Assembly: GCA_963513935.1 (NCBI GenBank)
Contig: OY740772.1
Span: forward strand, 9,008,607 to 9,072,606
Origin: Aphrophora alni
Lineage: Eukaryota; Arthropoda; Insecta; Hemiptera; Aphrophoridae
Length of the DNA stretch: 64,000 bases
Reading direction: 5' to 3'
Position numbers and translations under genes: made by a program. The notes beneath the pieces are model-generated. The model did no database searches and had not been told where the DNA came from. It saw nothing but the letters and a program-made list of their open reading frames with translations. Positions within the stretch are counted from its first letter, which is position 1. Every line of letters begins with the position of its first letter. Positions 46,014 to 58,809 of the stretch are shown here, piece by piece.

Positions 46014-46170
46014 TTACAAATTTTCCAAGTAATGTTGGAATGAATATTCATTCCGCTGTCGGACAAAGACCTCGACCATGACATTCATGTACAAAACCTT
46101 TGTTTCCTTTATTTGTCTAACATATTCTAGATAGGATCTACCACGTTCTGTTTGTTGTACGCTACAATCT
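46014..46170 (-). pseudogene. Probable non-LTR retrotransposon C-terminal tail
   Basis: The minus strand reads RGRSYLEYVRQI, then YMNVMVEVFVRQRNE. This resembles the last part of retrotransposon ORF2 proteins (RGRPxxxYxxQIxxD...YxEMxRxAxDRxEWR). It is short and diverged, and the upstream part of the same 93-codon frame is not recognisable. It could be chance similarity. Confidence 0.4.
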
Positions 46171-46299
46171 CCGCATATTGATATCCTAATACATATCAAC
46201 ATAGTTGTCCGTTGTAATCGTTGTTTTCTCATAAACATAAATAAATAACAGACTTTCTCACACTTGTATAGTAACCTACTGTACAATATATACATGAAT

Positions 46300-49200
46300 A
46301 AGAAATTTACATTTTAAAACACATTGATTATTTATACCTAATCATATCTGTTTTGCTTGCGGTTTGGATCATATTTATTTTAGATTTTTTTTTAATGTTC
46401 AAAAAACTATATTTTCCAGAAATTAGATTGTTTCAACTAAAAATGTCGGATGGTTCAAGAGATTATCTATTTTGAGTTGCATTGAATACTTTTTTTTGCG
46501 TTACACTACCTTCGACTAAACCGATTTTGATTAAATTTAGTATGAGGGTATATTTTAAACTGATCCCGAGTAGATTTTGTCATTTGTTTTATAATTCAAA
46601 TTTTGGTTGTAGAGACCAAAACACAAAGTTACAATTTTCTACAAATCGAATCTAATTTATATATTTTTTACCATTTCCTTTATATAATGTAGGTCTTTCT
46701 CAAGTGATATTTTGTCATCCGATTATCGGCAGAAAAGTATCGACTTGGTGTAAAAGTTCTTGTCGGTAATAAAATTTCAATCAAATTTTGATGATAAAAT
46801 TAATGTTCCAAAACATAATAAAAAAATGAATAATAAATTAATTTTAAAAAATTGGTTAAGAAATAACTCATAAAAACGAAAATGAACCTTCATAATTGTT
46901 GATATTCTCGATTTCTCTTTAATAAAATATCCGCTTAGGGCGAATTCATGGCACAAGCAAACAAGGCTTTATTTACATACATAACACATTTTAATTTTTA
47001 TTAAAAATTACAGTTGATAAAGGTAGGTAGAAATTTATCTCCTCTAAGATCCACATGGGGGGGGGGAGAATTCAGTAAGAAAAAAGTCATTGCCACACAC
47101 ATGTTATATAAACACATATTTTTAGTAAATGGTAAAGAATATAATTTGAAGTCAGCATTTTAATTTGGATATCAATGTGTGAAAAACTGCGATATTTTTA
47201 CACATTCGATTTTTATCGCTAAACTATATGCAATACTATCGAAATGAACTAATTTAATATCAGAAAAACTGAACACAGTAAAAACTATTTCACGACTAAT
47301 TATTTCTAGTAAGCTAACGGTATTAAGTCATGCGATACGTGCGTTGTGGGCTCGTCTGTTGCAATCCCCAATGAAGCAGATAAAATATTTATATAATTTC
47401 ACTTGCAACACTGTTACACAATCTGTTTCATCTTCTTGACATTTCCTATTCAACATTAAATTATGTCCCAAGTCATTATTTACATAGTGCACTGACGACA
47501 TCGTCGCCTTCTCTCTTAACCGCTCGTTCAAGTCTCCGGATAAAGCAGGTTTTTTCTAATGTTGCAAAATTTCAGTGTTTTTAAGCTTGAAGATGAGTGG
47601 TTGCAGGAAGTGTTATGGAAATAGTTTTGTCTATAAAAGACAGCAATGTATTCTGTTTAGAGTGAAGTTGTTAGACAATATATTTTCTGACGTAGACGTA
47701 GTTTAGAGGAAGTATTGTGGTGGGTTAAAAACAATCAAATGACAATAACAGCAAATATACAATGTTTCATTCACTAAATCGTCATCTGCAGTCGTTACAA
47801 ATGTTGAATTGTCGAAATTTTATAAAGCGCTAAGTTTGTGGATGTGTAACAACGAAATGATGACTTAATCATCGAAACTTCGTCTTGTTGCTGATTAGAA
47901 TCTGAGTGTTTCCCATTTGCGGATGTTTTGCTCAATTTATTTTTCTTTTTATGACTTTACAATAAAATATTATAGTTATTTGCTCACATTTCTTGTTTTA
48001 AACACCGACCCCGCCCCCCCCCAATTTAGAGAAAAATCTATTTTAAGGTAACCTGAATCTTTAAAAAAAAATCGTAACGTCTTTGTCGTTTGCACAATGT
48101 GCTAAACATTAAGGGATTTATAAACAGTTGAAAATCTGTTAAAATAAATATGCAAAACTATTTTTATGACCTAATTCTTTTCAATTTATCTAATGGTTAT
48201 GCAACGATTTTACTATTTCAGTTTTTTTACTAGAAATTTCGTTTTGTTCTACGATTGAATATTCTATAATTTTAACAACTTGAGTAGGACTATCTCAAAA
48301 ACGGTTGCATATTCTTTAAACCAAGATAACAATAATTTTAAGTTGTGATTTTATATGAAACTGTATAGGTTCAAATTTTAAAATTTCAATGTATATTCAA
48401 GTGGGGAAACACATTTTTTAACTTCAAAAATTGTAATGGTAGGCTATATACAAGTAGGTTCAATTTTACTAATAATTTAATTTTTTTCCTGCTGTTATTC
48501 TTTTAAGTTCACAAACCGTTTCCTCGTTTGGGAGAATTTTCATCTCCTTTCCTTAGCATCATTACTTGGTACGTTTTGAATATAAAAATCAAAAACGTTA
48601 AACAAAATTCGAACATAGATATATGCTCCTGATGATAGTATTCATCCGAAACGCACCAAACAAATACTAATGTCAATGAATCTAGAGAAGACATCGATAC
48701 ATAAAGATATATAAAACAAACAATTATACATAGCAAAATTCCTCATAGCGGGAATTTCAGTCACAGATATTTATCTCCAGTTGATCTTAAGATTTTTCTC
48801 TTTAACAGAGTTGATCATCTATCATCGTCTCAGGTGCAATCTTTAACAAGTGCATTGTCCGATAGTCGATGGTTCATTACAGATACTATTCAGTAGCACA
48901 TAAGTTTGGATGTGCTCATTCTACTGAAGTGAAGGTTCTTCATTGTATCTCATTCATTCACACTTTCATTTCACAAAATGGAAAATCCCGTAAAAGTGAA
49001 ATGTATGAAGAATATTTGCATTGAAATTGAACTTGTTTTTTTAAGAAGGGAACTTTGCTTTAAAAGTAATGAGTTTAACGCGGGTATAGAAGAGGAGTTG
49101 CGATTGAAACTAAATACCCAACTGATAAGCAGACACAATAGAACCCAATTTCTTTTACTGATTTATTGTTCGACTGGGTTATTTCTTAACATTTGATAAT

Positions 49201-49780
49201 AAAACATACAGACCATTAAGCTGAACCTTGAGCTGTTATATAGATGAGGAGAAAATACGAAGTAATGTGGTTATATATAAGAAGGAACTACCAGAATATT
49301 ATTTCATACTCCTGCCTTATTGAAATTCTCCAACCATTTTCATAAAACAATAGCACTCCTTAAATTTAACTAAAATTCCAAAAGAAGGTAATAATTCAAA
49401 TAATTAGAGGCAATGGTTGAGGTTTTCTAACTTTGAGGTAATTGTTTAATTTAATTAGTTTTCTTCAACATTTTAACGTATGGAAGCCATTTTGATATTT
49501 ATTAAATAATTTTTAGTTTTTAACCTATTTTTGAAACTGATCATTTGGAACAAGTTGATTATATTTCTCAAGCTAGGTCTTTCCATTGATGACTTTCGTG
49601 CAAAATTCCAACTCAATCTGTTCAGCCGTTCTACAGATATGAATTATTTAATAAAAACAAAATGGCGGATAGTTGGTAAAAGAAGTGTTTTTGGACGTAT
49701 GTTTATAGGAACTTTTCTCTTTACTTTGACCCATATAACCACACCCTGAATTATCTCCACTCATTACAGAAACATCCTGT
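46300..49780. other. No convincing gene
   Basis: AT-rich sequence with G and C runs at 47056 and 48010. A minus-strand frame at about 47328-47531 begins with a protein-like stretch (LNERLREKATMSSVHYVNND) but has no recognised domain. A CCTGATGATAG...CCGAAACGC motif lies at 48628-48655. An AAAATGGCGGATAG word at 49660 is followed by a CACCCTG element-like end near 49742. Confidence 0.4.
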
Positions 49781-49784
49781 GACA

Positions 49785-49845
49785 TATTTTTTAAGGCAAT
49801 GATGACAGAGAGGTTTTTCGCCTTTAAACATTAAGAAGAAAAGAG
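49785..49845 (+). repeat. Dispersed repeat family B, partial copy
   Basis: It contains AAGGCAATGATGACAGAGAG then 'tttttcgcctttaaaca', the 3' block of the family. Confidence 0.6.
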
Positions 49846-50004
49846 ATAGAAGCGCTTATCTTTAGTTGTGTTTGCTATTTCCTGAATAACCCTCAAACAA
49901 AACGTTCTACAACTAAAATACCACTGACATAATTAATAAACAATCACAATTTGCATTAATTTCTTCAATATTAAATTGACTTTACGATAGGAAAATAATT
50001 GACA

Positions 50005-50275
50005 CCGCTTCCTGCGTCGATTCTCAGAATCCTGCCTAAGAATCGATTTCTGTCGCGGTAAAGAAAAACAAGAATCCGAGCTGTTGCCCGGAGGCTGTCG
50101 ACAGAAACAAAGAACTAGTCGCGAAACAAGTACAAAAGTTTGCTTGTTAATAATATCGGCACAGAACGTGGTGACTTGAACGCCTCGAGGACTTAAAGTT
50201 CTTGTCTTATTTTGAAAGTCGATAATCCACTCCTCTTCGGTGGAGGAAAAGCCACAAGACCTGTTGTAAACTGCA
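50005..50275. other. GC- and CpG-rich patch of unknown nature
   Basis: This patch stands out in base composition: GCCCGGAGGCTGTCGACAG, several CG dinucleotides and a hairpin from ATCGATTCTTAGG-like inverted segments near 50018-50046. No open frame or RNA gene is recognised. It may be an unannotated exon, regulatory element or a decayed transposon of different composition. Confidence 0.3.
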
Positions 50276-50682
50276 TTTTATAAAAGAAGGTCTTTGGTTT
50301 AATTGTATCAATTGTTGAGAGATGAAAGTGACCCTGTTGAATTTCTCCATTATTTATATGCTTCGTTGCGAGGGTTATGTTGTTTATTGCTTATTCAAAG
50401 GTATTTCTTTCGATAAGTTTTATATCAGTTTCTCTTTCCAAAGGTATTAAAGATCTGCAGCATCTTGCAGGAACTTTCTAAGATGAAATCTTACATCTAG
50501 CTTATTCCTCGCAGGCAATTACAATGCAGATAAACCTAAAATTGTACGATTGGGACTAATTTATTTTGAATTGTAATTAAATTCCGAACATGGTTACTTA
50601 CTTAGATTTATATAGTATAGAGAAAGTTATGTGATGGGTCAAATAATTGATATCGATTTTTTTCTGAGATATGTCTAAAATA

Positions 50683-51252
50683 TACAGGGTGTTGCAAAAT
50701 TTCGTTTCCAATATTCAGGTGATGATTTTCCCACATCAAAATTAAGAAAACATTCCTATGAATATATGTTTGGAATTCTCTAGTTTACCAGATATCCATT
50801 TTGTTTGTTTTTCATAATTGTTTTTTTATCCCCAGAACGGTTTAACGAATTGAATTGAAATTTGGCATGTTACCTAGCAAGGCAAAGAACTATTTTGAAA
50901 ACATAACCAGCCAAATCCAATAACCCGTTTTAAAATGTTGGTTGCTTAAATTGTTTAAATCAAACTTAAAAATGGAAAATTTTTATAAAAAATTCCATTT
51001 TGAAACGGATTAGCTTGGTTATTTTTCATAATAGTTTAGCTTATAATGTACCGTGAAAAGTTGCAATTAAATCCGTCAAACCGTTATGGTGATACAAAAT
51101 ATGTTGTGAAAAAAATTTCAGATATCTGAGAAACTATGAAATTCAGGACATTTTTATATAGGGATTATTATTATTTTATTATTTTTTTTTTTTAGTTTTG
51201 ATATAGAAAACCACTTACTGAAATTTGTAAAACCGTATGCAACAATCCGTTT
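50683..51252. mobile_element. Degraded TACAGGGTGTTGCAAAAT-ended element
   Basis: The left end TACAGGGTGTTGCAAAAT and the following 300 bases match 55980-56824, including 'cttcaggacgtggttt' and 'agaaaggtttaactgattg' counterparts. The right end is decayed: 'tatgcaacaatccg' near 51240 corresponds to 'attgcaacactctgta'. No coding frame. Confidence 0.5.
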
Positions 51253-51259
51253 TTAAATC

Positions 51260-52040
51260 TTAATAGTCTACAAAAGTGTTTTTTGGCTGTCGTCTGTTCC
51301 AAAATAAAATTGCAAGTATTTTAAAAACAGCTATAACGATTTTTATGAAATTTAGCAAAACTGCTCTAAGGACTCAAATAAAAGGTCATTTCGTTTAAAT
51401 TTTAGTAAAATGATAACATAAATAACAATATACCTGTAAAATGTCGCAAGAAAAAAAAATTAATATTAAAAAAAAAAATCAACCTAAACCCAATTATTAA
51501 TGCTCTATTTTAATGCAATAAAATTTACACTGAAGAAGTCTTTTTGGCAAGTTTAAGCTTTTTTTTTTTACTGGTGGTAACCATGTCTAATTTTCACTTT
51601 TTGATCGTCAACTACCAAATTGACAATTTTATTATGAATTTTAGTCGATTTGGTTTTGAGGATGGATTAATGAAGAAGTTTGTAAATGGTTTTGGATAAT
51701 TTCTTTCTTTATAGAGCGTCAACAGCCTAGGAGGGAAGCGGTAAGATCACTTAGTGTGTTGAATCTAGTTCCTCCGTATCTTGTTGTATGCTATGTTGAT
51801 TTGTCATCTTTATTACCCTGACTAGAGTAAAATATGGAGGTTAAAAATATACATATTTGTGACATATTAATCAACTAAATCCAATTAAATTGGAACGTTC
51901 TGGCGTCCTATAGAAGCAAGGACATCTCTTCGACATCGCGGTGGACACTTAAAAGCAGAACATTCCAGCGACAAAAAGATGTACATCTTTCAAATTAGTT
52001 TAATGGAATTCGTAGTGAATATATATATATCTTAAAATAG
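51260..52040. other. No gene seen
   Basis: AT-rich sequence with family-A-like words near 51290-51340. Confidence 0.4.
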
Positions 52041-52077
52041 AATTATCATGATCCTCGGCAATACAGTCCGTAGGACC

Positions 52078-52245
52078 TTACCTCCTGCACATCCGACCTC
52101 CACTCTCTTCGGTTATCAGTACCTCTTCTCCATCTCCGGAACCAGATTCCTTTAAGGCGTCCTCTACGTCTTTCATTCGTCTTGTCGCAGTACCTCCTCT
52201 CCATTTTCTTCCCTCTAGTTTTCCTCTTTTTAAGCAACTCTTGTT
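52078..52245 (-). other. Coding-like relic or possible exon
   Basis: On the minus strand one frame reads GGTATRRMKDVEDALKES then GSGDGEEVLITEESGG. This is an acidic, protein-like composition unlike random AT-rich translation, ending at a GGAG|GTAAGG splice-donor-like site. The alternative frame is Arg-rich. I recognise no family. It is short, with a stop upstream, so an exon, a transposon relic or chance are all possible. Confidence 0.25.
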
Positions 52246-52259
52246 TCATTCATTCTTTG

Positions 52260-53730
52260 TACGTGACCTATAGAAATTTACTCTTTTTTATTTCTACCTA
52301 ATTCTCAATTATTCATCTTTATTAAACACCCCGAAGATCTAACACCCCATTAGAGGGGGGAATATACCTTTAGAAACACTTGTTATTTTTAAACATGATG
52401 GACGAAAATTTGTTTTTGGCGTTCCGTCTGTACACGCCAAACTTTGGTATGGAGAGCTAATGAGTTTTACGAAATTTGTTCTCGCAGACCTAATTTTGAA
52501 ATTTTTGTCTTTTTTTTTTATCAAATTCAACGATTAATAACATTATTTTCATCCTGCATTCTACTAATATTCAACTATAGTTACCTTCTTTTCTTTTTTA
52601 TCGCGGAAAATTTGTTTAAATATTCCCAATACAGGTTTTAATCTGTTCTGAGTTACTGTGAGACATTGTGGAAGATTCAATGTAGTGTAAATATAAACTA
52701 ATGTTTTGGAAGTTCTAAGCATGGTAGACCATTTTGAAGTTTACTGATACATTTTTCTGATTAACAAACCTGCTTAGTGGTTTGCACAACAAAATTGTCA
52801 CCCTTACAATGTTTACTATAAACACTTATACACGGAAACAAATATGAGAGAGAATATGTGAACCAAAAATGTCTAACTAATCAAATTAGTAGATTCGATA
52901 TCATGCCCAACGGTTTCGGTTAATCCCTGAGGGAGATAACAATACCTAGAAATTCTGTTCTAGAAATTAGCTAGTTCAGTAGGGTATTTTTTTAATGATT
53001 TCCTAGGGGTGGAGAATACAGTAAATTGAATTCTCCTTAATTATAAATCCCTGCTCAAAATATTTTCTGGTTTTCCATAAATTTGTACAATTTTCTCTTT
53101 CAATACAGTTATTTTCTCAAGGACTAGTTGAGGGTGAAATAAATTGCTCTAAAGAGAGTGAGTGAGAGGGAAGGAGAGAGACGGAGCTAAGTTGACCGCA
53201 TTTGGAACCAGTCTGTACACACACCCACTGCCGTCGACCCAGTTCCAACTGATACACAAAAATGTTGCAGCAATAAAGGCTTACATTAACTTATATGACG
53301 ATATTCTTTGCTATGTTAATGCTCCCGTCTTAGTTAATAGAATAGCTTGACGACGTTTACAATTTTTCCCTGGCATCAAGTTTTACATTTTTCTTTCTTT
53401 CGTTTACATAGTATAAAATATACGAGAAAACCATTTTTTTAAAATAAAATATTAATTAAAAAAAAAAAAATCTAGTTAATTTATTTAAAATATGTTCATA
53501 TGTTGATAAATACCCATCCATTGCTAACAATCGAGAAAGTATTACCGACAATACTTGTTTGTGATTACACAAATCTAGTACTACCATTTCTTGATGGATT
53601 GAACGATTGTAATATTCCCATATTGGTGCAATCGTGTCTCATGTTTCACAATAATCTCTTAATTGCAACAACTGCTTTCGACCTTAAGGACTGGATGAAT
53701 TTTAATAACCACCTTGGTCATGTAGTCATG
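52260..53730. other. No gene seen
   Basis: Short frames only. There is a purine-rich tract at 53158-53185 and an A run at 53458-53470. Confidence 0.4.
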
Positions 53731-53734
53731 GGTA

Positions 53735-53815
53735 ATATCACTCGCTATCGTTCCCTCTCGACCCTCCCTTGTTGTCTTCCGATCTTGACGCAAATTATAG
53801 TATTCGGGTGGTGTA
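53735..53815 (+). repeat. Dispersed repeat family B, diverged partial copy
   Basis: It has 'ctctcgaccctcccttgttgtcttccgatcttgacgc' followed by 'tattcgggtgg', parallel to the family centre at 30260-30325. It sits inside a 137-codon open frame (53500-53913), which argues that the frame is not a gene. Confidence 0.4.
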
Positions 53816-53919
53816 ATTTTATTTATTTATTTAATTTAATTAACCATAAGTTAATTTTTTTAGAATTAAGAGAACTATTAGAATTGTTTCAGAGGTTTTT
53901 AAGTTATTGGTGATTTAGT

Positions 53920-55370
53920 TTCAACACCTCAATCGAACGCGAATTGTAAGAATTCCACATGGGTAGAGCTGCAACCACAGTTAGTAAGATAATAAATAGA
54001 ATTCATGACCTTAAAATGTTTGTTAACAATACGAAATACCCATAATTAGATACATTTATCAAGTTGAACCTTGTGATTTTCAATTAAATTTTTTTCCTAA
54101 AACTATAGTGTCCCAAAATTTTACACAAATTTGAGATATTTAAAACTGCGTGTTAATTCTTTCTTTATTAATGTCTTCTGCATTTAAATAATATTTTAAT
54201 TTATATTAGATAATTAAAAAGATTCTAACATAAATTTCGCATAATAAAAAGATTAATAAACGTAAACAATTACGCCTCACATTTAATATTGCGTCTTCTT
54301 CAAACACTTAAAATTCCCCAACTCCATAACACAGATGATTACGTGTTCGCGAAAACTTGAGTGAATTGTCTGAATTAAATCAGTCAATTGTTTGGAACTG
54401 ATAAAAAATGCCATGATCCAGTAGACAATTCTTCGTTTTTTTATTGAAAAATCAAATTATCTACCTTCATAATTAAAGTAAACACAACTATTGCAGTATG
54501 AGGATAATTTCTGACAACAAAGTGTTTTTTTTATTCATTTCATTTTAACAGTTATTGTTATGCAAGATGAAATTGTATTGTGTGTACTTCTTTCTTGTCC
54601 ACTCATTAAAATCTCTTATGTATTCAATATTATCAGATTGATTTTTAATAATCTGTGAAGAAATTTTAAGGGTGAACAACACCAGGACGAAATAGATCTT
54701 TGCAGCAGTATGTATTCTCACTATTTTATTTTCTAAATGCAAAGATGTGTAAATGAGAAATTTTTTATAAAATTCCTAAGTAAAATTTTATAAGGACGAT
54801 AATTTGAAATTTTCAATATAACCTAATGATATGAACTGATAGGAGATTAAATATTGTACATTGATGTAACCAGGCAATGTCTTGAATCGTTTTAGAATAT
54901 TATAGAGTAACTGCTATAACTATGAGACGAAACTGAAAATCAGTTGTTACGATTTTGATCAAGTTTTGTTAAAATAAAGCACATATAAGGATCTAAAAAT
55001 AAAACGTTTTAGTGAACATATTAAATTTTGTAAATTACTAGATCAGGAATTATCCGTTGAAGATCAATACTAAGGACATCCACAACTGTAATGTGTTATG
55101 GTTACTTGGGATTAAAAATGACTAATTTAATCAGTATTAAATTACCCAGTGGATTACCCCAACCCTAGATATGGCTAATTAGTGAAATCGTGCTCACCCC
55201 TTTCCTATAAGGTCTAAATTCCCTTATCCCCTGTGGAATAAACAACTAAACACCATTCTAATGAGTTAATTATTACTTACATTCCAATTAATAAAGTAAC
55301 TACACACAACCTCGAATGAATTAATCTCGGAGATATTATAAGGACATCCCGTTAATTCCGGGTACGCCAT
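53920..55370. other. No gene seen
   Basis: AT-rich sequence with no recognisable element. Confidence 0.45.
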
Positions 55371-55374
55371 TGGC

Positions 55375-55530
55375 CGAAAACTTAGCTCGACATAGTAATA
55401 GAGAGACTTGAATGCGTGGTGTAGGACAGGAGTTCTTCACTGGGGTATTGTTCCGGGGTATTATTGTAAGGATTAAATATATTTCCTTGTAATAAATGCA
55501 AAGAAGGAAAAGATTTTGGTACTTTTGAAC
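55375..55530 (-). repeat. Dispersed repeat family C, copy 1
   Basis: The reverse complement aligns with 60805-60970 over about 150 bases, including 'ttccttctttgcatttatta', 'ggaaatatatttaatcc', CCGGAACAATACC and 'aagaactcctgtcct'. Weakly parallel translations exist in the two copies, so it may once have been coding. Confidence 0.7.
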
Positions 55531-55979
55531 TGTAGTGTGGAAAATATACTCCATTAAAGAAACTCAATAATTTCTCGGGACTCTGTACGAGTCATGTCGA
55601 TCTATTTAGGCACTCACGTTGGTGGCATAATCAGCTGATCATTGCCACGCTACACGTTGCGTTGTCTATATCACTGCAGCAACGAGATCATATTCAAAAC
55701 TTACACTACACGGTGCGAGAGTCTGTTTGGTATGAGTCTAATACCGGTTCAGAAACCTTTTATAAAAGTCCAATTTTTAAAGAATTGTTTAAATTTTGGA
55801 AAAACGTGAAAATGAATAACCCAAAATCTGTGGCAAATTTTAAGGTTAAGGAATAATTGATTAAAAAAACTTGTAATTAAATTTGATTTAAGTTTAATAT
55901 GGTATTGATATGTGGTATGATAGCACAAGCGGAGCAAGCTCAGGATTTATTTATACATATAATTATCTTTCAAAATATA

Positions 55980-56824
55980 TACAGAATGTTACAAAATTGT
56001 GTTACAAACTTCAGGACGTGGTTTCTTACATCAAAACTAAGCAAAAGTTCCTATAAACGTATGTCCTGAATTGCTTTGTTTCTCAGATAGCAGCCACTTT
56101 TTTTTTTTTTTTTTTTACAAGATTTTTTTATCTCTAGAAAGGTTTAACTGATTGCATTGAAACATTTGTGATACTTATTAAAATGAAGACCTATTTCGAA
56201 AAAAATAACCAACTTAATTTAATAACTCGTTTAGAAATAGAAGCTGCTTAAATTAGTTAAATCTGGTTAATACAAAACGGGATATATTTATCAAAAATGG
56301 CGAAAAGTTTTTTGTAGCTCTTTAAATTTGCTATCGAATATTATATTTGGCAAAACAATTGCAATAAGGTTTACTTTAGAACTGCTCCCATTAATATAAA
56401 GGACATAAAATGCCTATGCATTATTACCATAAATTTCGTATCCTTGAGTTCCACTGTAATTCTTACCCTTATTGACAATTACAATATTCCATATGAAGTT
56501 AAAGAGCTACAAAAAAACGTCTCCACATTTTCATAAAAATTTCACATTTTTTAGTGATTTGTATTTGAAAAACTTAAGCATCGGCCATTTTGAAACTGGT
56601 AATTAGATTTGGTTGTGTTTGTTTTTATTCGAGATAGATCTTTATCTTATTAGGATCCATGTCAGGTTTCGATCCGCTAAACCGTTCTAAAGATAAACAA
56701 TATTTTGTGAAAAAACAAAATGGTGGGTATCTAAGAAACTATGGAATCCCGGTCACAGGTTTAAAGTTTGGATGTGGAAAATCATCTTATGAAGTTTGGA
56801 AATATAATATTGCAACACTCTGTA
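55980..56824. mobile_element. Non-autonomous TACAG-ended element (845 bp)
   Basis: The ends TACAGAATGTTACAAAAT and, read inward from the right, TACAGAGTGTTGCAATAT are flanked by TA. The inverted similarity extends through 'aacttcaggacgtggtttcttacatc' against the inverse of 56755-56790. It shares a family with 50683-51252. A T run of about 19 bases (56098-56116) and CGGCCATTTT (56581) lie inside. No transposase frame. Confidence 0.7.
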
Positions 56825-57599
56825 TATATTAGTTTATTTGACAAATGTTCATAATATGACGAGGCCGTTTCTACAGCAAGAAGAAATACACGGAGAAAAA
56901 CTCACTAAATAAATTACATCCACTAAATATAGTCTATGTAGAATAGAGAACTCCATTCCAGTGTAGACTTTAAAGACACAAAATTGAGTTACCATTTAGA
57001 ATAGAAATTGGTAAATAGGTGAGAGACCACGTTTTTACGGTATTTTCGTTTGTTTTTGTTTAGTACTTGGCTTCGTGCATGGGAGTGTAAGAAAGTTTGT
57101 GCAATATTTCATCACCTTTTATTTAAAACAAAGTCTAAAATTCAACAACATTGCTTACATCGAAGACTGGCAAAAACAAGGAAAGTAAATAATGCCTACA
57201 AATCCCAACAGCGGGATGAGATTCCCTTCCTTTCCCCTACTTCGTCTCCGGCCTTGACTTTTTCCAAATAAACCACTTTCTCCTCCAGTATTACCAACAC
57301 CGTAACACTAATTGTATCCAGGCAGAGAAACATGAATCCGATTACAATAATTTCATATTTTCCCATCGCAACGACTGACGTAAGCTTTTAAATGTTCTGC
57401 AATTAATTTCCATATAATTTTTTGTTTAATATGTAACTGTAAAAGGCAGAAGATCGAATCTTTTACATCGCTTGGTAAAAGTCCAAATATTTAGTAAACT
57501 ATATAAAGATGAATACGGCCTTACATAACGTAGTCATGCAGAACTTAGGATTTGCCAATCTTTTGGCTTTTATGTTTGAACGAAAATATTATCTAATAT

Positions 57600-57643
57600 T
57601 GCGCAGAAGTTCTGCGCATTGTTATAGTTATCACCATGGTAAC
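57600..57643. promoter_or_regulatory. 19-bp palindrome followed by an X-box-like site
   Basis: TGCGCAGAAGTTCTGCGCA (57600-57618) is symmetrical around one G. Twelve bases later, ATCACCATGGTAAC (57630-57643) fits the RFX X-box pattern (RYYNYY, spacer, RRNRAC). No gene with the matching ciliary role is visible nearby. This is motif evidence only. Confidence 0.2.
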
Positions 57644-57899
57644 GCTTTAAGTAAGTAATTGTTGCATTTTTTCTCTACGTATTTTAAATATTTTGAATTA
57701 AGTATACATTTTTTTATTCAATTTATGGGGAAACATACATTTTTCCCGACCCCACGACGGCGATATAAAGATAGATCATTTAATTTAGGGGTCGTAAATT
57801 CGTGTAGGTCCAACCGTAGCTTACAATTTATAACAAAAATAACACTTAGAATCTCAAGGCGAAAAGAATATTGGAACACAAAATATTTGTTGTAAATTT

Positions 57900-58800
57900 A
57901 TCATTTCACTAAGAATTTCGTTGTTCCAGAAAGGTCTATTTCAGAACACCCTCTAAGAAACGCTAACACGAAAATCCATGAAATGTTCACCAATCCATTG
58001 AATTAACGTGGAACCAATTTTGTCTCACACTATATGTATGAACTCTCAAGAGGTAACAATTTTAGTCCGACATTCCTTAAAATGACGTGTAAGCTCGTTT
58101 TTGTAACTGAAAAATCGCTTATTATAATATTTATGCGGCATATTTTCATAGATTAAAACACTGTTTTAAGGACAAATCATTTATCCAAAATCAAACAACG
58201 TCCGAAAATAGCTCAATAGTATATTTCATCAAAAGGACCAAAAGTGAAGCTTTCAATAGAAGCTCAAGGAAAATGAGCGAGGATCGAAAAGCTACTTATG
58301 GTTCAAGTGATGAACTATATTTTTCATTATACTGCAAATAACAACAAAACAATTTCACAAAAACTAAAATGTTATAACCTAATTATCTTCAAAACTATGG
58401 TAACAGCTGTTTTAACGGTTATTTAGAACTCTGTTTAAATCTAACAAACTCTAGATATATTTTTTTAAAAGATAAAATGGCGGCCGAAAGGAAACAAAGC
58501 GTTTTTGAATCCATGTTTATTTTACTTTTTATCTTATTTTTAACTAACTGTAGAGTAGTTACCACAAAAAAATAATAAATAAATAAAAGGTTTTAACAGA
58601 TTAAATGGACCTAGAGCTCCATGGACATAGACGAAGTTATTTATCGCTATCTTCCACAAAATGACGCCTTGGTAATAATCGTTTAAAAAGATGAAATGAA
58701 CCAACTGCACTAATTCAAAATGGACGTTCACGATTTTGATCAAATTTTACAAAATATGAAGACAGATGAACTATGGTGAATTTTACAATTGTAAACATTA
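57900..58800. other. No gene seen; scattered element-like words
   Basis: TTTTGTCTCACACTATA at 58019-58035 resembles the inverse of the TACAGGGTGAGACAAAA element end, but no partner end was found. AAAATGGCGGCCG is at 58476. Confidence 0.35.
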
Positions 58801-58809
58801 ACGTCTATA

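Noticed and set aside
47328..47560. Minus-strand protein-like stretch (LNERLREKATMSSVHYVNND)
   Set aside because: It is short, has no recognised family, and reading fades into random AT-rich translation. Not reported as a gene.
53500..53913. 137-codon open frame on the plus strand
   Set aside because: It contains a diverged family B repeat copy (53735-53815), its translation has no domain, and no codon-use or splice evidence supports it.
58019..58035. TTTTGTCTCACACTATA as the right end of a TACAGGGTGAG-type element
   Set aside because: No left partner was found and the terminal bases differ (TATAGTGTG). It could be a decayed solo end but is not supportable.
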